Source: Actinoplanes sp. L3-i22
Lineage (GTDB): Bacteria; Actinomycetota; Actinomycetes; Mycobacteriales; Micromonosporaceae
Reading direction: 5' to 3'
Assembly: GCF_019704555.1 (NCBI RefSeq)
Contig: NZ_AP024745.1
Location: 11,707,501-11,771,500 of the forward strand
DNA: 64,000 nucleotides
The translations under genes and the position numbers were made by a program. Under the pieces are notes generated by a model. That model was given only the letters and a program-made list of their open reading frames with translations, searched no databases and had not been told where the DNA came from. This document shows positions 15,946-23,671 of the stretch, piece by piece (position 1 is the first letter of the stretch; every line of letters begins with the position of its first letter).

Positions 15946-17535
15946 TTGAACGAGCGCGACATGGACGCCGAGACGCTTTCCGCTGTCCTCCTCACGATCG
16001 AGGACCGCCGATCCTGGGATGCCCACGCCGAGCTGGGCCGCCTGATCGAGATCGAGCGGGCCGCGATCGAGCTCGGCGACGAGCTGATCGCCGCGCGCGC
16101 CCGCCTCTGCCAGATCAACATGCGGATGCGTACGGGCGATGTGGCCGCCGCCGCCGAGCAGATCTGGCACGTCCACCAGTGGTCCGTCGACCACGACGCC
16201 CACCAGCTGATGGCCCGGACCCACCTGGTGTGGTCCGCCATCCACCTGCACCTCGGCGACGCCGAGCAGGGCCTCGAGCACGCGGTCCTCGCGGTCGAGC
16301 TGCTCGACGACGACGCGACCGACCACATGAACATCTGGCACCGGACGAAGCTGGCCGACGCCCTCTACTTCGCCGACGACATGGACGCCGCGCGCCAGCG
16401 CTACGCCCAGGCCGAGGAGATGGCCGTCAGCCTCGGCTCACCCGCGCTGCTCTGCATGCTCAACAACTATGCGTACGTGGAGTCCTGCACCGGCAACCAG
16501 CAACGCGCCGAGGACGTGGCGAACCGGCTCCAGCGCCTCGCCGCCGAGTGGGACCTCCCGCTCGAGCCGGCGTTCCTGGACACCATCGGCTCGATCCAGG
16601 CCGCCGGCGGGCACTACGCCGCCGCCGAGGAGAGCATGCGCCTCTGCCTGGAACGCCACGCCGAGGGTCAGTGGGACGACGCCAACGACATGGCGCAGTA
16701 CCTGGTCACCCTGGCCCAGGCGCAACGCGGCCTCGGGAAGTACCAGCAGGCCCAGGCCAGCCTGGACGAGGCGCTGCGCCAGTGCCTGGAGCGCGACCTC
16801 GGCGAGTCCCTGGTCCGCATGCACCAGGAGCAGGCCGAGCTGCACGCCGCCCGCGGTGACTACGCGGCCGCGTTCGCCGCGCACAAGACGTTCTTCGAGG
16901 TCTACCACCAGCAGCTGTCGCTGCAGCGGGAGGGCCGGGCCCGCACCCGGCAGGCGATGTTCGAGACCGCGGAGGCCCGGCAGGACGCCGAGCGCTTCCG
17001 CGAGCAGGCCCGCCGTGACCCGCTCACCGGGCTGCACAACCGGCGGCACGTGGACGAGCGCCTGCCCGACCTGATCCGGACCGACCCGGCGCTCACCGTC
17101 GCGCTCGTCGACCTGGACCACTTCAAGCAGATCAACGACCAGCTCTCGCACGACGTCGGCGACCAGGTCCTGGTCCGGGTCGCCCAGGTGCTGGCCCGCG
17201 AGGTCGCCGCGGTCTGCCCGGACGGGTTCGTGGCCCGGATGGGCGGCGAGGAGTTCCTGGTCGTGCTCCCCGGCACCGCCGTGCCCCGGGCCACCGTGTG
17301 CCTCGACGGCATCCGCCGCACGATCCGCAACCAGCACTGGTTGCCGGTCACCCGCCACCTGCCCGTCACGGTGAGCATCGGTGTCGCCGGCCTGGCCGAC
17401 GCCCCCGAGCCCGCCCAGGCACCCCTACTGTCCACTGCGGACAGTCATCTGTACGCTGCCAAGCACGGCGGACGTGACCGCGTGGTGTCAGCGGCGGATC
17501 TTCGCGGATTCGCCGGCCACGCGTCGGCTGCCTAG
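15946..17535 (+). CDS. TPR-containing diguanylate cyclase (GGDEF)
   Basis: This cytoplasmic protein of about 529 residues has helical TPR-like repeats (about 10-330) and a C-terminal GGDEF domain (about 340-520) that would make cyclic di-GMP. The active-site motif is GGEEF at 433-437, preceded by RDPLTGLHNRRH and VDLDHFKQIND. The inhibitory RxxD site is absent (CPDG at that position), so product feedback is unlikely. I choose TTG 15946 because GAGAGGAG lies seven bases upstream. ATG 15913 without a ribosome site and ATG 15961 are alternatives. There is no membrane helix, so input is probably by protein or peptide binding to the TPRs. Confidence 0.9.
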   Translation: MNERDMDAETLSAVLLTIEDRRSWDAHAELGRLIEIERAAIELGDELIAARARLCQINMRMRTGDVAAAAEQIWHVHQWSVDHDAHQLMARTHLVWSAIHLHLGDAEQGLEHAVLAVELLDDDATDHMNIWHRTKLADALYFADDMDAARQRYAQAEEMAVSLGSPALLCMLNNYAYVESCTGNQQRAEDVANRLQRLAAEWDLPLEPAFLDTIGSIQAAGGHYAAAEESMRLCLERHAEGQWDDANDMAQYLVTLAQAQRGLGKYQQAQASLDEALRQCLERDLGESLVRMHQEQAELHAARGDYAAAFAAHKTFFEVYHQQLSLQREGRARTRQAMFETAEARQDAERFREQARRDPLTGLHNRRHVDERLPDLIRTDPALTVALVDLDHFKQINDQLSHDVGDQVLVRVAQVLAREVAAVCPDGFVARMGGEEFLVVLPGTAVPRATVCLDGIRRTIRNQHWLPVTRHLPVTVSIGVAGLADAPEPAQAPLLSTADSHLYAAKHGGRDRVVSAADLRGFAGHASAA

Positions 17536-17653
17536 CACCTTCGTACGCTCCGTGACCACCTTCGGATTTCGGGGGTGATATCGGTCAATCGTTGGCGCTA
17601 GGCTGAACGAACTGTCGAAGATCGACGGTCGGGGTCGGCGCAAGGAGGCGGTC

Positions 17654-18481
17654 GTGCACCAAGGCAGTGGCAACTCCGCACAGCACGAGGTCGCGCCACC
17701 CGGGGTGAACCCGAACGTCCCGCACTCCGCCCGCATCTACGACTACTGGCTCGGCGGCAAGGACAACTTCGCCGTCGACCGCGCCGTCGGCGAGGCGATG
17801 ATCCAGGCCATCCCCGGCATGCGCTACATGGCCGGGGAGAATCGGAAGTTCGTCCACCGGGCCGCCCGCGACCTGGTCGAGAAAGAGGGCATCCGCCAGT
17901 TCCTGGACGTCGGCACCGGCATCCCGACCTCGCCGAACCTGCACGAGATCGCCCAGCGGATCGCCCCCGAGACCCGGGTGGTCTACGTCGACAACGACCC
18001 GATCGTGCTGGTCCACGCGCGCGCCCTGATGCTCAGCCACCCGTCCGGCCGCAGCGAGTACATCAGCGCCGACATCCGTGACCCGCGCTCGATCCTCGAC
18101 GACGCGATCCTCACCGAGACGCTCGACCTGACCAAGCCGGTCGGCCTCACCCTGATCGCCATCCTGATGCTGCTCGCCGACGAGGACGACCCCTGGTCGA
18201 AGGTCGCCGCCCTGCGCGACGCGATGCCGTCCGGCAGTTGCCTGGCCATCACCCACCCGACGGCCGACTTCAACCCGGACGAGGTCCAGCAGGCGGTCAA
18301 CGCCGCGACCGGCGCCGGGATGACGTTGGTGGCGCGCTCGCGGGAAGCGGTCGCGCGCCTCTTCGGGGACTGGGAGATGCTGGACCCGGGTCTGGTTCCG
18401 GTCTCGGCCTGGCGCCCGGACACCGAGGTCGCAGACCCCCAGGCCGCCTATTACTGGTCTGGAGTCGCCCGCAAGCCCTGA
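17654..18481 (+). CDS. SAM-dependent methyltransferase, DUF574 family
   Basis: This 275-residue member of the actinobacterial Methyltransf_19 (DUF574) family begins with the typical PNVPHSARIYDYWLGGKDNF and has an SAM-binding loop FLDVGTGIPTSPN (about 82-94) and VVYVDNDPIVL for the ribose. The methyl acceptor is unknown for the family. The start is GTG 17654, with an excellent AAGGAGG at 17642-17648. No co-transcribed neighbour is apparent; a 16-bp tandem array begins immediately after the stop codon. Confidence 0.9.
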   Translation: MHQGSGNSAQHEVAPPGVNPNVPHSARIYDYWLGGKDNFAVDRAVGEAMIQAIPGMRYMAGENRKFVHRAARDLVEKEGIRQFLDVGTGIPTSPNLHEIAQRIAPETRVVYVDNDPIVLVHARALMLSHPSGRSEYISADIRDPRSILDDAILTETLDLTKPVGLTLIAILMLLADEDDPWSKVAALRDAMPSGSCLAITHPTADFNPDEVQQAVNAATGAGMTLVARSREAVARLFGDWEMLDPGLVPVSAWRPDTEVADPQAAYYWSGVARKP

Positions 18482-18484
18482 CCC

Positions 18485-18596
18485 CACCCTGCCGGCCACC
18501 CCGCCTGCCGGCCACCCCGCCTGCCGGCCACCCCGCCTGCCGGCCACCCCGCCTGCCGGCCACCCCGCCTGCCGGCCACCCCGCCTGCCGGCCCTC
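18485..18596. repeat. 16-bp tandem array (about 7 copies)
   Basis: The unit GCCGGCCACCCCGCCT is repeated head to tail with 16-base spacing (GCCGG at 18491, 18507, 18523, 18539, 18555, 18571, 18587), starting a few bases after the methyltransferase stop. Copies are identical by eye. Because 16 is not a multiple of three, it is not a conserved peptide repeat. Confidence 0.92.
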
Positions 18597-18905
18597 AGCT
18601 CACGCCCGACTCCCCGCCCCGCGCCAGGCCGCCCCGCGACCGGGCCGGACCCCCGACACTTCGCAACTTTGCATGATCTGAGCCCTGCACGCCCCACCTT
18701 GCGCCTACAACTCCCGGATCCGCACTCCTGGCAATTCACCTCGCCGGGACCCGTCAGTTTCAGACTCTGCACGACCTCGCATGCCGACCCGGCCCCCATC
18801 CGGTCGTCAGCCGAGCCGCAAGCCCAACCTGGTCGCGCCCCTCGTCGACCAGCACAAATCGTGCCCACAGGTTACTTCCACGCATAACACCTGAGGTGCA
18901 CCCAA

Positions 18906-18945
18906 GATCGGCCCCGCCCACTGCCCGGGCGGGGCCGATCCCTTT
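18906..18945 (+). terminator. Long GC hairpin, possible terminator
   Basis: A perfect 14-bp stem (18906-18919 with 18927-18940) with a 7-base loop is followed by CCTTTCCC. It lies 425 bases after the methyltransferase stop and could end that transcript. Confidence 0.5.
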
Positions 18946-19278
18946 CCCGAAACCCACCAACCACACCACCGTGCGCCAGACCACCACCGCGCGCCCGCCA
19001 ACGCCGCCCGGCCCGCCAACGCCGCCCGCGCCCTGTCGCCACAGCCCGACCACAACCGCGCGCCCCGCCAACGCCGCCAACGCCGCGCCAACGCCGCCCG
19101 GCCAACGCCGCCCGGCCAACGCCGCACGCCCCGCCAACGCCGCCCGCCCGGCCAGCGCCGCGCGGCAGACCACCGCGACCCACGCCGCAGTCCAGGCCCG
19201 CGCGTCGCTCGCGGCGCTCGGCTGGTCTTCAGAGTTTGTTTCGGGGCTTCCGAACGACCGTGCGTACCAGCCGGGGGC

Positions 19279-19390
19279 GGGAGGCGGGGCTGGGCCGGGA
19301 GGCGGGGCTGGGCCGGGAGGCGCGACCGGGGCGGGAGGCGCGGCTGGGGCGGGAGGCGCGGCTGGGGCGAGAGGCGCGGCTGGGGCGGGA
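19279..19390. repeat. 18-bp degenerate tandem array
   Basis: About six head-to-tail copies related to GGGAGGCGGGGCTGGGCC, with drift toward GGGAGGCGCGGCTGGGGC in the later copies. No gene is supported across it. Confidence 0.8.
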
Positions 19391-19633
19391 GCACGGGCCG
19401 GGTCGCGTGGGTTCTTTGAAACCGCAACCACCCGCGGACGTCGCCCTGGAGGGCTTTGCGCTTTGGACGCGCCAGCGGCCAGCAAAGACCGGAAGGGTCC
19501 CCGCGGGAGCGACGATCAGTTATTGGCCGCAGCCGAGGCAATGAAGAACTTGATCCTCGGGTTTGATCTGAGCCCGGCAGGGACGCTTCGACCACAATGG
19601 CCGGCGGAGCAGTCCAGGGACCGCCCGATTTCG

Positions 19634-19678
19634 GAGGCCGCGCCGCCGGCCGGCTGAGGTACCCGGCGGCGCGGCCTC
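19634..19678. other. 16-bp perfect inverted repeat
   Basis: The arms 19634-19649 and 19663-19678 are perfectly complementary and separated by 13 bases. There is no T tract on either side, so it is a structural element or factor-dependent terminator rather than a clear intrinsic terminator. It lies 122 bases past the 3' end of the leftward gene ending at 19801. Confidence 0.55.
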
Positions 19679-19800
19679 ACCTACTCACACAACACCGCTC
19701 GGAGAACCCCACTCCGGCGGCCGAATCGCCCGGTCACCCCCAGGTCGGGGATGGACCGGATGGGTGGCCCAGCACGGGGAACCAGGCCACCCACCCGGCG

Positions 19801-20109
19801 TCAGACGGGCGTATCTCGCAACACCCGAAGTCGTGGCCGTTTGCAGGCCGGTGGCACCGGGACACGCCCGGCGCGGATCAGAACCTCCCGGACGGTGCCC
19901 TCGCGGCCGTCCGGGTCGACCACGATGCCGCGCACGCCGAGCCAGGTCTCGCCCTCGTGCGGGATCGGCTTGTGCCAATCGACCCGGACCACGCGGAGCC
20001 GGATCGTGCCGATGCCGTAGCAGTAGTCGGACTCGGCGAACTCGTGCACCGGCCACCGTGGACGGGACGGCCGCAGGCGGTCGTCGCGAACGCGTGGCGC
20101 CGAAGCCAT
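19801..20109 (-). CDS. Small conserved-looking hypothetical protein
   Basis: This protein of about 102 residues has a normal amino-acid mix unlike the shadows around it: VHEFAESDYCYGIGTI, then beta-strand-rich LRVVRVDWHKP, a Trp-containing turn and GIVVDPDGREGTVREVL, ending in a basic tail. It looks like a small beta-rich domain; I do not recognise the family. The start is uncertain: ATG 20109 (MASAPRVRDD) is used here, and GTG near 20160 would couple it to the upstream gene ending at 20165. Both are leftward and probably co-transcribed. Confidence 0.6.
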   Translation of the reverse strand: MASAPRVRDDRLRPSRPRWPVHEFAESDYCYGIGTIRLRVVRVDWHKPIPHEGETWLGVRGIVVDPDGREGTVREVLIRAGRVPVPPACKRPRLRVLRDTPV

Positions 20110-20164
20110 CCACCGGGAACGGGCGTGTGGCCCCACGGATCGGTGCCCGTGGCAACCCACGAGA

Positions 20165-20419
20165 TCACTCGCGCGCGTCGGAATCACCCTCCTCTGCCGG
20201 TGGCTCGGCAACGGTCACCCCGCCGGGCCTGCTCAACGCGTAACGAACACCGCCGAACCGCTGGCTGACCGCGCTGGCCCGGGTGGACGCGGCGATCACG
20301 TCGTCCGTGATCTCCAGGTCCCGGTGGACCGGCGACGGATTGCCCCGGCGCATGCCGATTTCGGCCGCACCGGGGTCACCCGGATCGTGATGTTCCGGGC
20401 CGATATTCGGTATCGACAT
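20165..20419 (-). CDS. Small hypothetical protein beside the DUF397 gene
   Basis: This 84-residue soluble protein of unknown family begins MSIPNIGPEHHDPGDPG and contains a helix (EITDDVIAASTRASAVSQRFGGVRYALS) and an acidic C terminus. ATG 20419 is chosen because GAGGGGTGAC lies just upstream; a GTG at 20428 is in frame. It is divergent from the DUF397 gene, and a palindromic motif shared with the XRE gene promoter lies between them, which suggests common control. Confidence 0.6.
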   Translation of the reverse strand: MSIPNIGPEHHDPGDPGAAEIGMRRGNPSPVHRDLEITDDVIAASTRASAVSQRFGGVRYALSRPGGVTVAEPPAEEGDSDARE

Positions 20420-20582
20420 GCTCGTCACCCCTCGCTCGGACGCCCCCGCCAGGGAGCCTTGCGCCGAGGCCGCAGACGTCGCTCCGCGACCGACCCGTTA
20501 CCCAAAGAGTTCACTCTGTGTGACTCTCCTTGGATGGACTCACGTGCGTTATCATGCTCAGAATCCCGTGACTACGCAAGGC

Positions 20583-20597
20583 CAGATGCACGTGCAT
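20583..20597. promoter_or_regulatory. Palindrome ATGCACGTGCAT in DUF397 promoter
   Basis: This 12-bp perfect palindrome (20586-20597) lies about 80 bases before the DUF397 start. The 14 bases from 20583 to 20596 recur exactly at 22052-22065 upstream of the XRE regulator, so this is a candidate operator of that regulator. Confidence 0.5.
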
Positions 20598-20677
20598 TTG
20601 CATCGCCGCCACAAATAGCCATGTGGACACCACATCCCGGGTCGATCGGCGATCCGGGCGAACCAAGGGAGCTTGGA

Positions 20678-20914
20678 ATGACCTACGTGGTCAACGGCAT
20701 GCCAGCCGGTCAGCTGCAGGGCGTGACCTGGCAGAAGAGCGGCCGCAGCAACCCGAGTGGCAACTGTGTGGAGTGCGCTGTCCTGCCCGGCGGCGACGTC
20801 GCCGTGCGCAACTCCCGCGACCCCGAGGGTGCCGCGCTGATCTACACCCGGGCCGAGATCGAGGCGTTCCTCGGTGGCGTCCGGGACGGGGACTTCGACA
20901 ACCTGCTGGCCTGA
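20678..20914 (+). CDS. DUF397 domain protein
   Basis: This 78-residue protein is almost entirely the DUF397 domain: VTWQKSGRSNPSGNCVECAVL, GDVAVRNSRDPEGAALIYTRAEIEAFLGGVRDGDFD. These small actinobacterial proteins are partners, often proposed antitoxin-like or activity-modulating, of XRE regulators with a DUF5753 domain. Such a regulator is encoded convergently just downstream. ATG 20678 is preceded by AAGGGAG. A strong terminator follows. Confidence 0.93.
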   Translation: MTYVVNGMPAGQLQGVTWQKSGRSNPSGNCVECAVLPGGDVAVRNSRDPEGAALIYTRAEIEAFLGGVRDGDFDNLLA

Positions 20915-21006
20915 AACCAGCTGCGCGGCCGGCTGAGCCGGCGGCGCGAAAACGGGTCCGGCCGACTCGCACCCGGCCGGACCACGACTCAATCCGTAAA
21001 CACAGC

Positions 21007-21031
21007 GGGCGGCCTCACGGCCGCCCTTTTT
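21007..21031 (+). terminator. Terminator after DUF397 gene
   Basis: An 8-bp perfect stem (21007-21014 with 21019-21026), TCAC loop and TTTTT, located between the convergent DUF397 and XRE genes. Confidence 0.9.
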
Positions 21032-21045
21032 CTGCGCCGATCAGG

Positions 21046-21936
21046 TCAGATCGGACGCCCGACCTCGTTGAGCAGCTTTCCGAGGATCTCCGGCGTGTGG
21101 TTCGGCGGCTCCGCGTCGATACAGACCCGTTCCATGGCCATCGCGTACTGATCCACGTCCTCGCGCTTGTCGAGGTAGATCGCGCTGGTGAGCTGCTCCA
21201 CGTAGACCACGTCGGGCAGCTCCGGCTCGGGGAACCGCAGGATCGCGAACGGGCCACCGGCCGCCGCGTGCCCGCCCGCGGTGAACGGGATGATCTGCAG
21301 CCGCACGCTCGGCAGCTTCGACGCCTCGATCAGCGCCTCGATCTGCGCGCGCATGATGTCGACCCCGCCGATCGGGCGCCGCAGCACCGCCTCGTCGATG
21401 ACCGCCCACAGTTGGGGGCCACCCGAACGAGTGAGAATCGCCTGCCGCTGGCGGCGCACCTCGACCCGGCGGTTGATCTCCTCGGCGGTCGCGCCGGCGT
21501 GCCCGAGCATGATCACGGCGCGCGCGTACTCCGGCGTCTGCAGCAGACCCGGGACGAACTGGATCTCATACGTCCGGATGAGCGTGGCGGCCGCCTCGAG
21601 CCCCAGGTACGCCTGGAACCACGACGGGAGCACGTCGTTCAGCTGCTGCCACCAGCCCGGGCTGTTCGCCTGGCGGGCCAGGCTCAGCAGCGACTCGCGC
21701 TCCGCGCTGTCGTCCACGCCGTACAAGGTCAACAGGTCCGCGACGTCGCGTTCCTTGAAGCTGACCCGGCCGAGCTCCATCCGGCTGATCTTCGACCCGG
21801 AGGCGCGGATCTCGTAGCCCGCCGACTCCCGGGTGATCCCTTTCGACTCACGCAGCTTTCGCAGCTGGGAGCCGAGCAGAATGCGCAGCACGGTTGGGCC
21901 GCCGCCCGGCGCCTCCTCCTGCGTACCCGCGCTCAC
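21046..21936 (-). CDS. XRE family regulator with DUF5753 domain
   Basis: This protein of about 296 residues has an N-terminal helix-turn-helix (LRKLRESKGITRESAGYEI, ASGSKISRMELGR) and a long C-terminal DUF5753 domain with the typical YEIQFVPGLLQTPEYARAV and RRQRQAIL. It is the partner of the DUF397 protein; such pairs act in actinobacterial development and secondary metabolism. I choose GTG 21936, preceded by GAGGAG; ATG 21981 gives 15 more residues and has poorer spacing. A motif shared with the DUF397 promoter lies 116-129 bases upstream of this start. Confidence 0.9.
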   Translation of the reverse strand: MSAGTQEEAPGGGPTVLRILLGSQLRKLRESKGITRESAGYEIRASGSKISRMELGRVSFKERDVADLLTLYGVDDSAERESLLSLARQANSPGWWQQLNDVLPSWFQAYLGLEAAATLIRTYEIQFVPGLLQTPEYARAVIMLGHAGATAEEINRRVEVRRQRQAILTRSGGPQLWAVIDEAVLRRPIGGVDIMRAQIEALIEASKLPSVRLQIIPFTAGGHAAAGGPFAILRFPEPELPDVVYVEQLTSAIYLDKREDVDQYAMAMERVCIDAEPPNHTPEILGKLLNEVGRPI

Positions 21937-22051
21937 CTGACTCCTCGTCGCCGCGTCGTGACTGCCGGAATGCAGTCGCATGCATCCTAGAGCGGAGATC
22001 GTCTACCGCGAAACAGTGTCAAGCCTAGTCCTGCGATGGCTGATGCGCGCT

Positions 22052-22065
22052 CAGATGCACGTGCA
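22052..22065. promoter_or_regulatory. CAGATGCACGTGCA motif upstream of XRE gene
   Basis: An exact 14-base match to the motif at 20583-20596. It sits in the divergent promoter region between the XRE gene (leftward) and the small gene at 22228 (rightward), as expected for an autoregulatory operator. Confidence 0.5.
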
Positions 22066-22227
22066 GACGGCCTTGCGGACGCACTTGATGACGAGCATGA
22101 TAGCTGACAGGAACGTACCGACTGCTAACGCAGCGTGCCGAAAACTTCGGCTGCTCGGCCGTTGCGCGCCGTCGGCGGTCCCTGCAGGCCCCCTGAACGC
22201 CGCCTCGAGAGCTTTGGAGGCACCGCG

Positions 22228-22530
22228 ATGTCGAACTGGATGACGTCCACGCCGTTGGTCACCCCGCCGCAGCGGGACCCGGCCGACGTGGCACCGTCCG
22301 AGAGCTACCGGCCGGCCGACCCCGTGTGGGTCTACCGGGACGGCTGGCGCGCCGGCGTGATCGAGGCCGCCTCGCCCCGCGCGGTCACGGTGACCTATCA
22401 CCCCGGCACACATCGCGGCACCGGCGTCGACACCTTCACTGCTCCTTATGTGACCTCACGCGAGGACGACGACCCCATGCTCGACAACCGTGGCCTGCGC
22501 CTGGTCCGGCGGAAGCCGCTGGCCTCATGA
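22228..22530 (+). CDS. Hypothetical protein with small beta-barrel-like region
   Basis: This 100-residue cytoplasmic protein has a disordered N terminus followed by DPVWVYRDGWRAGVIEAASPRAVTVTYHPG, a strand pattern like a KOW/SH3-type small barrel, and a basic end. The family is not recognised. ATG 22228 has TTGGAGG seven bases upstream. Its stop overlaps the next ATG (ATGA), so it forms a two-gene unit with the membrane/zinc-ribbon miniprotein. The XRE-type motif lies upstream. Confidence 0.72.
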   Translation: MSNWMTSTPLVTPPQRDPADVAPSESYRPADPVWVYRDGWRAGVIEAASPRAVTVTYHPGTHRGTGVDTFTAPYVTSREDDDPMLDNRGLRLVRRKPLAS

Positions 22531-22709
22531 CCGGCGCCGTCACGGTGGCCGCGATCGTCGGCCTGCTGAGCCTCTTCTCCGGCGTCGCGCTGGGGTGGTA
22601 TCTGCGCCGCACCAACGACTGGTGCCCGACCTGCGGTGAGCAGCTCACCTGCGGCGACTGCAAGATGAGCGTGCACTGGCCGGAGCAGGCCGCCGCGTCA
22701 CACCGATAA
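22527..22709 (+). CDS. Membrane-anchored zinc-ribbon miniprotein
   Basis: This 60-residue protein has one N-terminal membrane helix (about 3-24, VTVAAIVGLLSLFSGVALGWYL) and a C-terminal putative zinc ribbon CPTCGEQLTCGDC. It overlaps the upstream stop by ATGA, so it is translationally coupled. Function unknown; the zinc-binding loop should face the cytoplasm if the N terminus is outside. Confidence 0.75.
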   Translation: MTGAVTVAAIVGLLSLFSGVALGWYLRRTNDWCPTCGEQLTCGDCKMSVHWPEQAAASHR

Positions 22710-23174
22710 AGACCATTCGGGGGTACGTCGTTGGCCCCGCCCCCGACCGCACGTCCGCCGGCCCGCTGGTTGCTCCCGCACCGTGCGCCTGAGCCCGACG
22801 TGCTGCTCGACTCCCGCAAACCGCAGCGCGCCCCGGCCGTGCGTCGTCTCTGGCCGCGCGTCGCCTCCCGCCGCGCGCTACCTCCCGCCGTGCCGTTGCC
22901 TCCGGCCGTGCCGTTGCCTCCGGCCGTGCATTGCCCCGGTCATTAGCGTCGGCAAATGCGCGCTTTGGGTCACTATTGAACTTGTTGCGGAAGGCGCGCC
23001 GAGCAGGACTCTGATCCGAAACGGCCACCTGCCTTCCTCGTTCAAGTCGCCTGCCGTGGTCAATCTCGGTCACCCCGCCGAGAACGCTTACCGGGACCGA
23101 GTGCCCCGGCTGGACGCCACGACCACGCTTCAGTGGGCGTGAGCGGGGCTTACGCCGTACCGAATCAGGGTTTG
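22710..23174. other. Intergenic region without a supported gene
   Basis: About 465 bases with no plausible gene. It contains a short direct repeat of GCCGTGCCGTTGCCTCCG (22888-22930), and a GGTACGTCGTTG motif at 22722 that recurs at 23238 beyond the following hairpin. Nothing RNA-like was recognised. Confidence 0.5.
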
Positions 23175-23214
23175 AAAAAACGGACGGCCCGGCGGTCTGC
23201 CGCCGGGCCGTCCG
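23175..23214 (-). terminator. Strong leftward terminator
   Basis: A perfect 15-bp stem (23181-23195 with 23200-23214) with TCTG loop, followed on the minus strand by TTTTTT. The only leftward gene feeding it is purC, whose stop is 454 bases away, on the far side of the rightward DUF3040 gene. Confidence 0.85.
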
Positions 23215-23374
23215 TGGCCTGATGTCCGATTTTTTCCGGTACGTCGTTGCAGCGTGTTAGTTCACGCGTGCGTTGTGTCGATCCCCTCATGCCCGTCTGC
23301 CGACAATCGCGGTTGCCCGGCCCCCGGAAGGGGTAGTTTCGAGCCGTCCATCCTCGCAACGGAGGTGACGGGGC

Positions 23375-23671
23375 GTGCTCGAGCCGCGGGAAAAGCAGGA
23401 GTTCGACGGCATGGTGGCCCGGCTGCGGGACACCGACCCAGGCTTCGCTCGCCGGGTCGACCGATTGCGGCTTCGACAACGCCGGCGCTGGCTGATCATG
23501 GCGATTCTGCTGTGGACGATTGCCCCGATCTGCCTGATCTACGGCGGCTGGACCGGCGCGCTGGAAGCGGTGCTGGCCGTCGCGTACAGCGCCTGGCTGA
23601 TGCGCAAGCGCAGCCGCGCCACCGACCAGCCCGCCTGGCCGTCCACCCGCCGCCCGACCGCGGAAGCCTAG
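23375..23671 (+). CDS. DUF3040 membrane protein
   Basis: This 98-residue protein has the DUF3040 start (MLEPREKQEFDGMVARLRDTDPGFARRV), a basic stretch and one or two membrane helices (about 38-75), ending in a basic tail. DUF3040 proteins are small actinobacterial membrane proteins of unknown function. GTG 23375 follows GGAGGTG (23361-23367). Its stop codon TAG overlaps the stop of the convergent purC inside CCTAGG. Confidence 0.85.
   Translation: MLEPREKQEFDGMVARLRDTDPGFARRVDRLRLRQRRRWLIMAILLWTIAPICLIYGGWTGALEAVLAVAYSAWLMRKRSRATDQPAWPSTRRPTAEA

Larger units (their letters stand above)
18601..19800. other. Repeat-rich region without a supported gene
   Basis: About 1.2 kb lies between the 16-bp array and the next plausible gene. 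Open frames here encode only Ala/Gly/Pro/Arg low-complexity sequence on either strand and have no ribosome sites. The region holds GCCAACGCCGCCCG-like direct repeats (about 19000-19160), an 18-bp array (19279-19390) and two long hairpins. I see no RNA gene. Confidence 0.6.

Noticed and set aside
18485..18596. CRISPR array interpretation of the 16-bp array
   Set aside because: The copies are directly adjacent with no unique spacers and there are no cas genes.
18896..19657. Rightward 253-codon frame in the repeat-rich desert
   Set aside because: Mostly Ala/Pro/Thr and Gly/Ala repeats without ribosome site or recognisable domain; it probably only reflects GC repeats.
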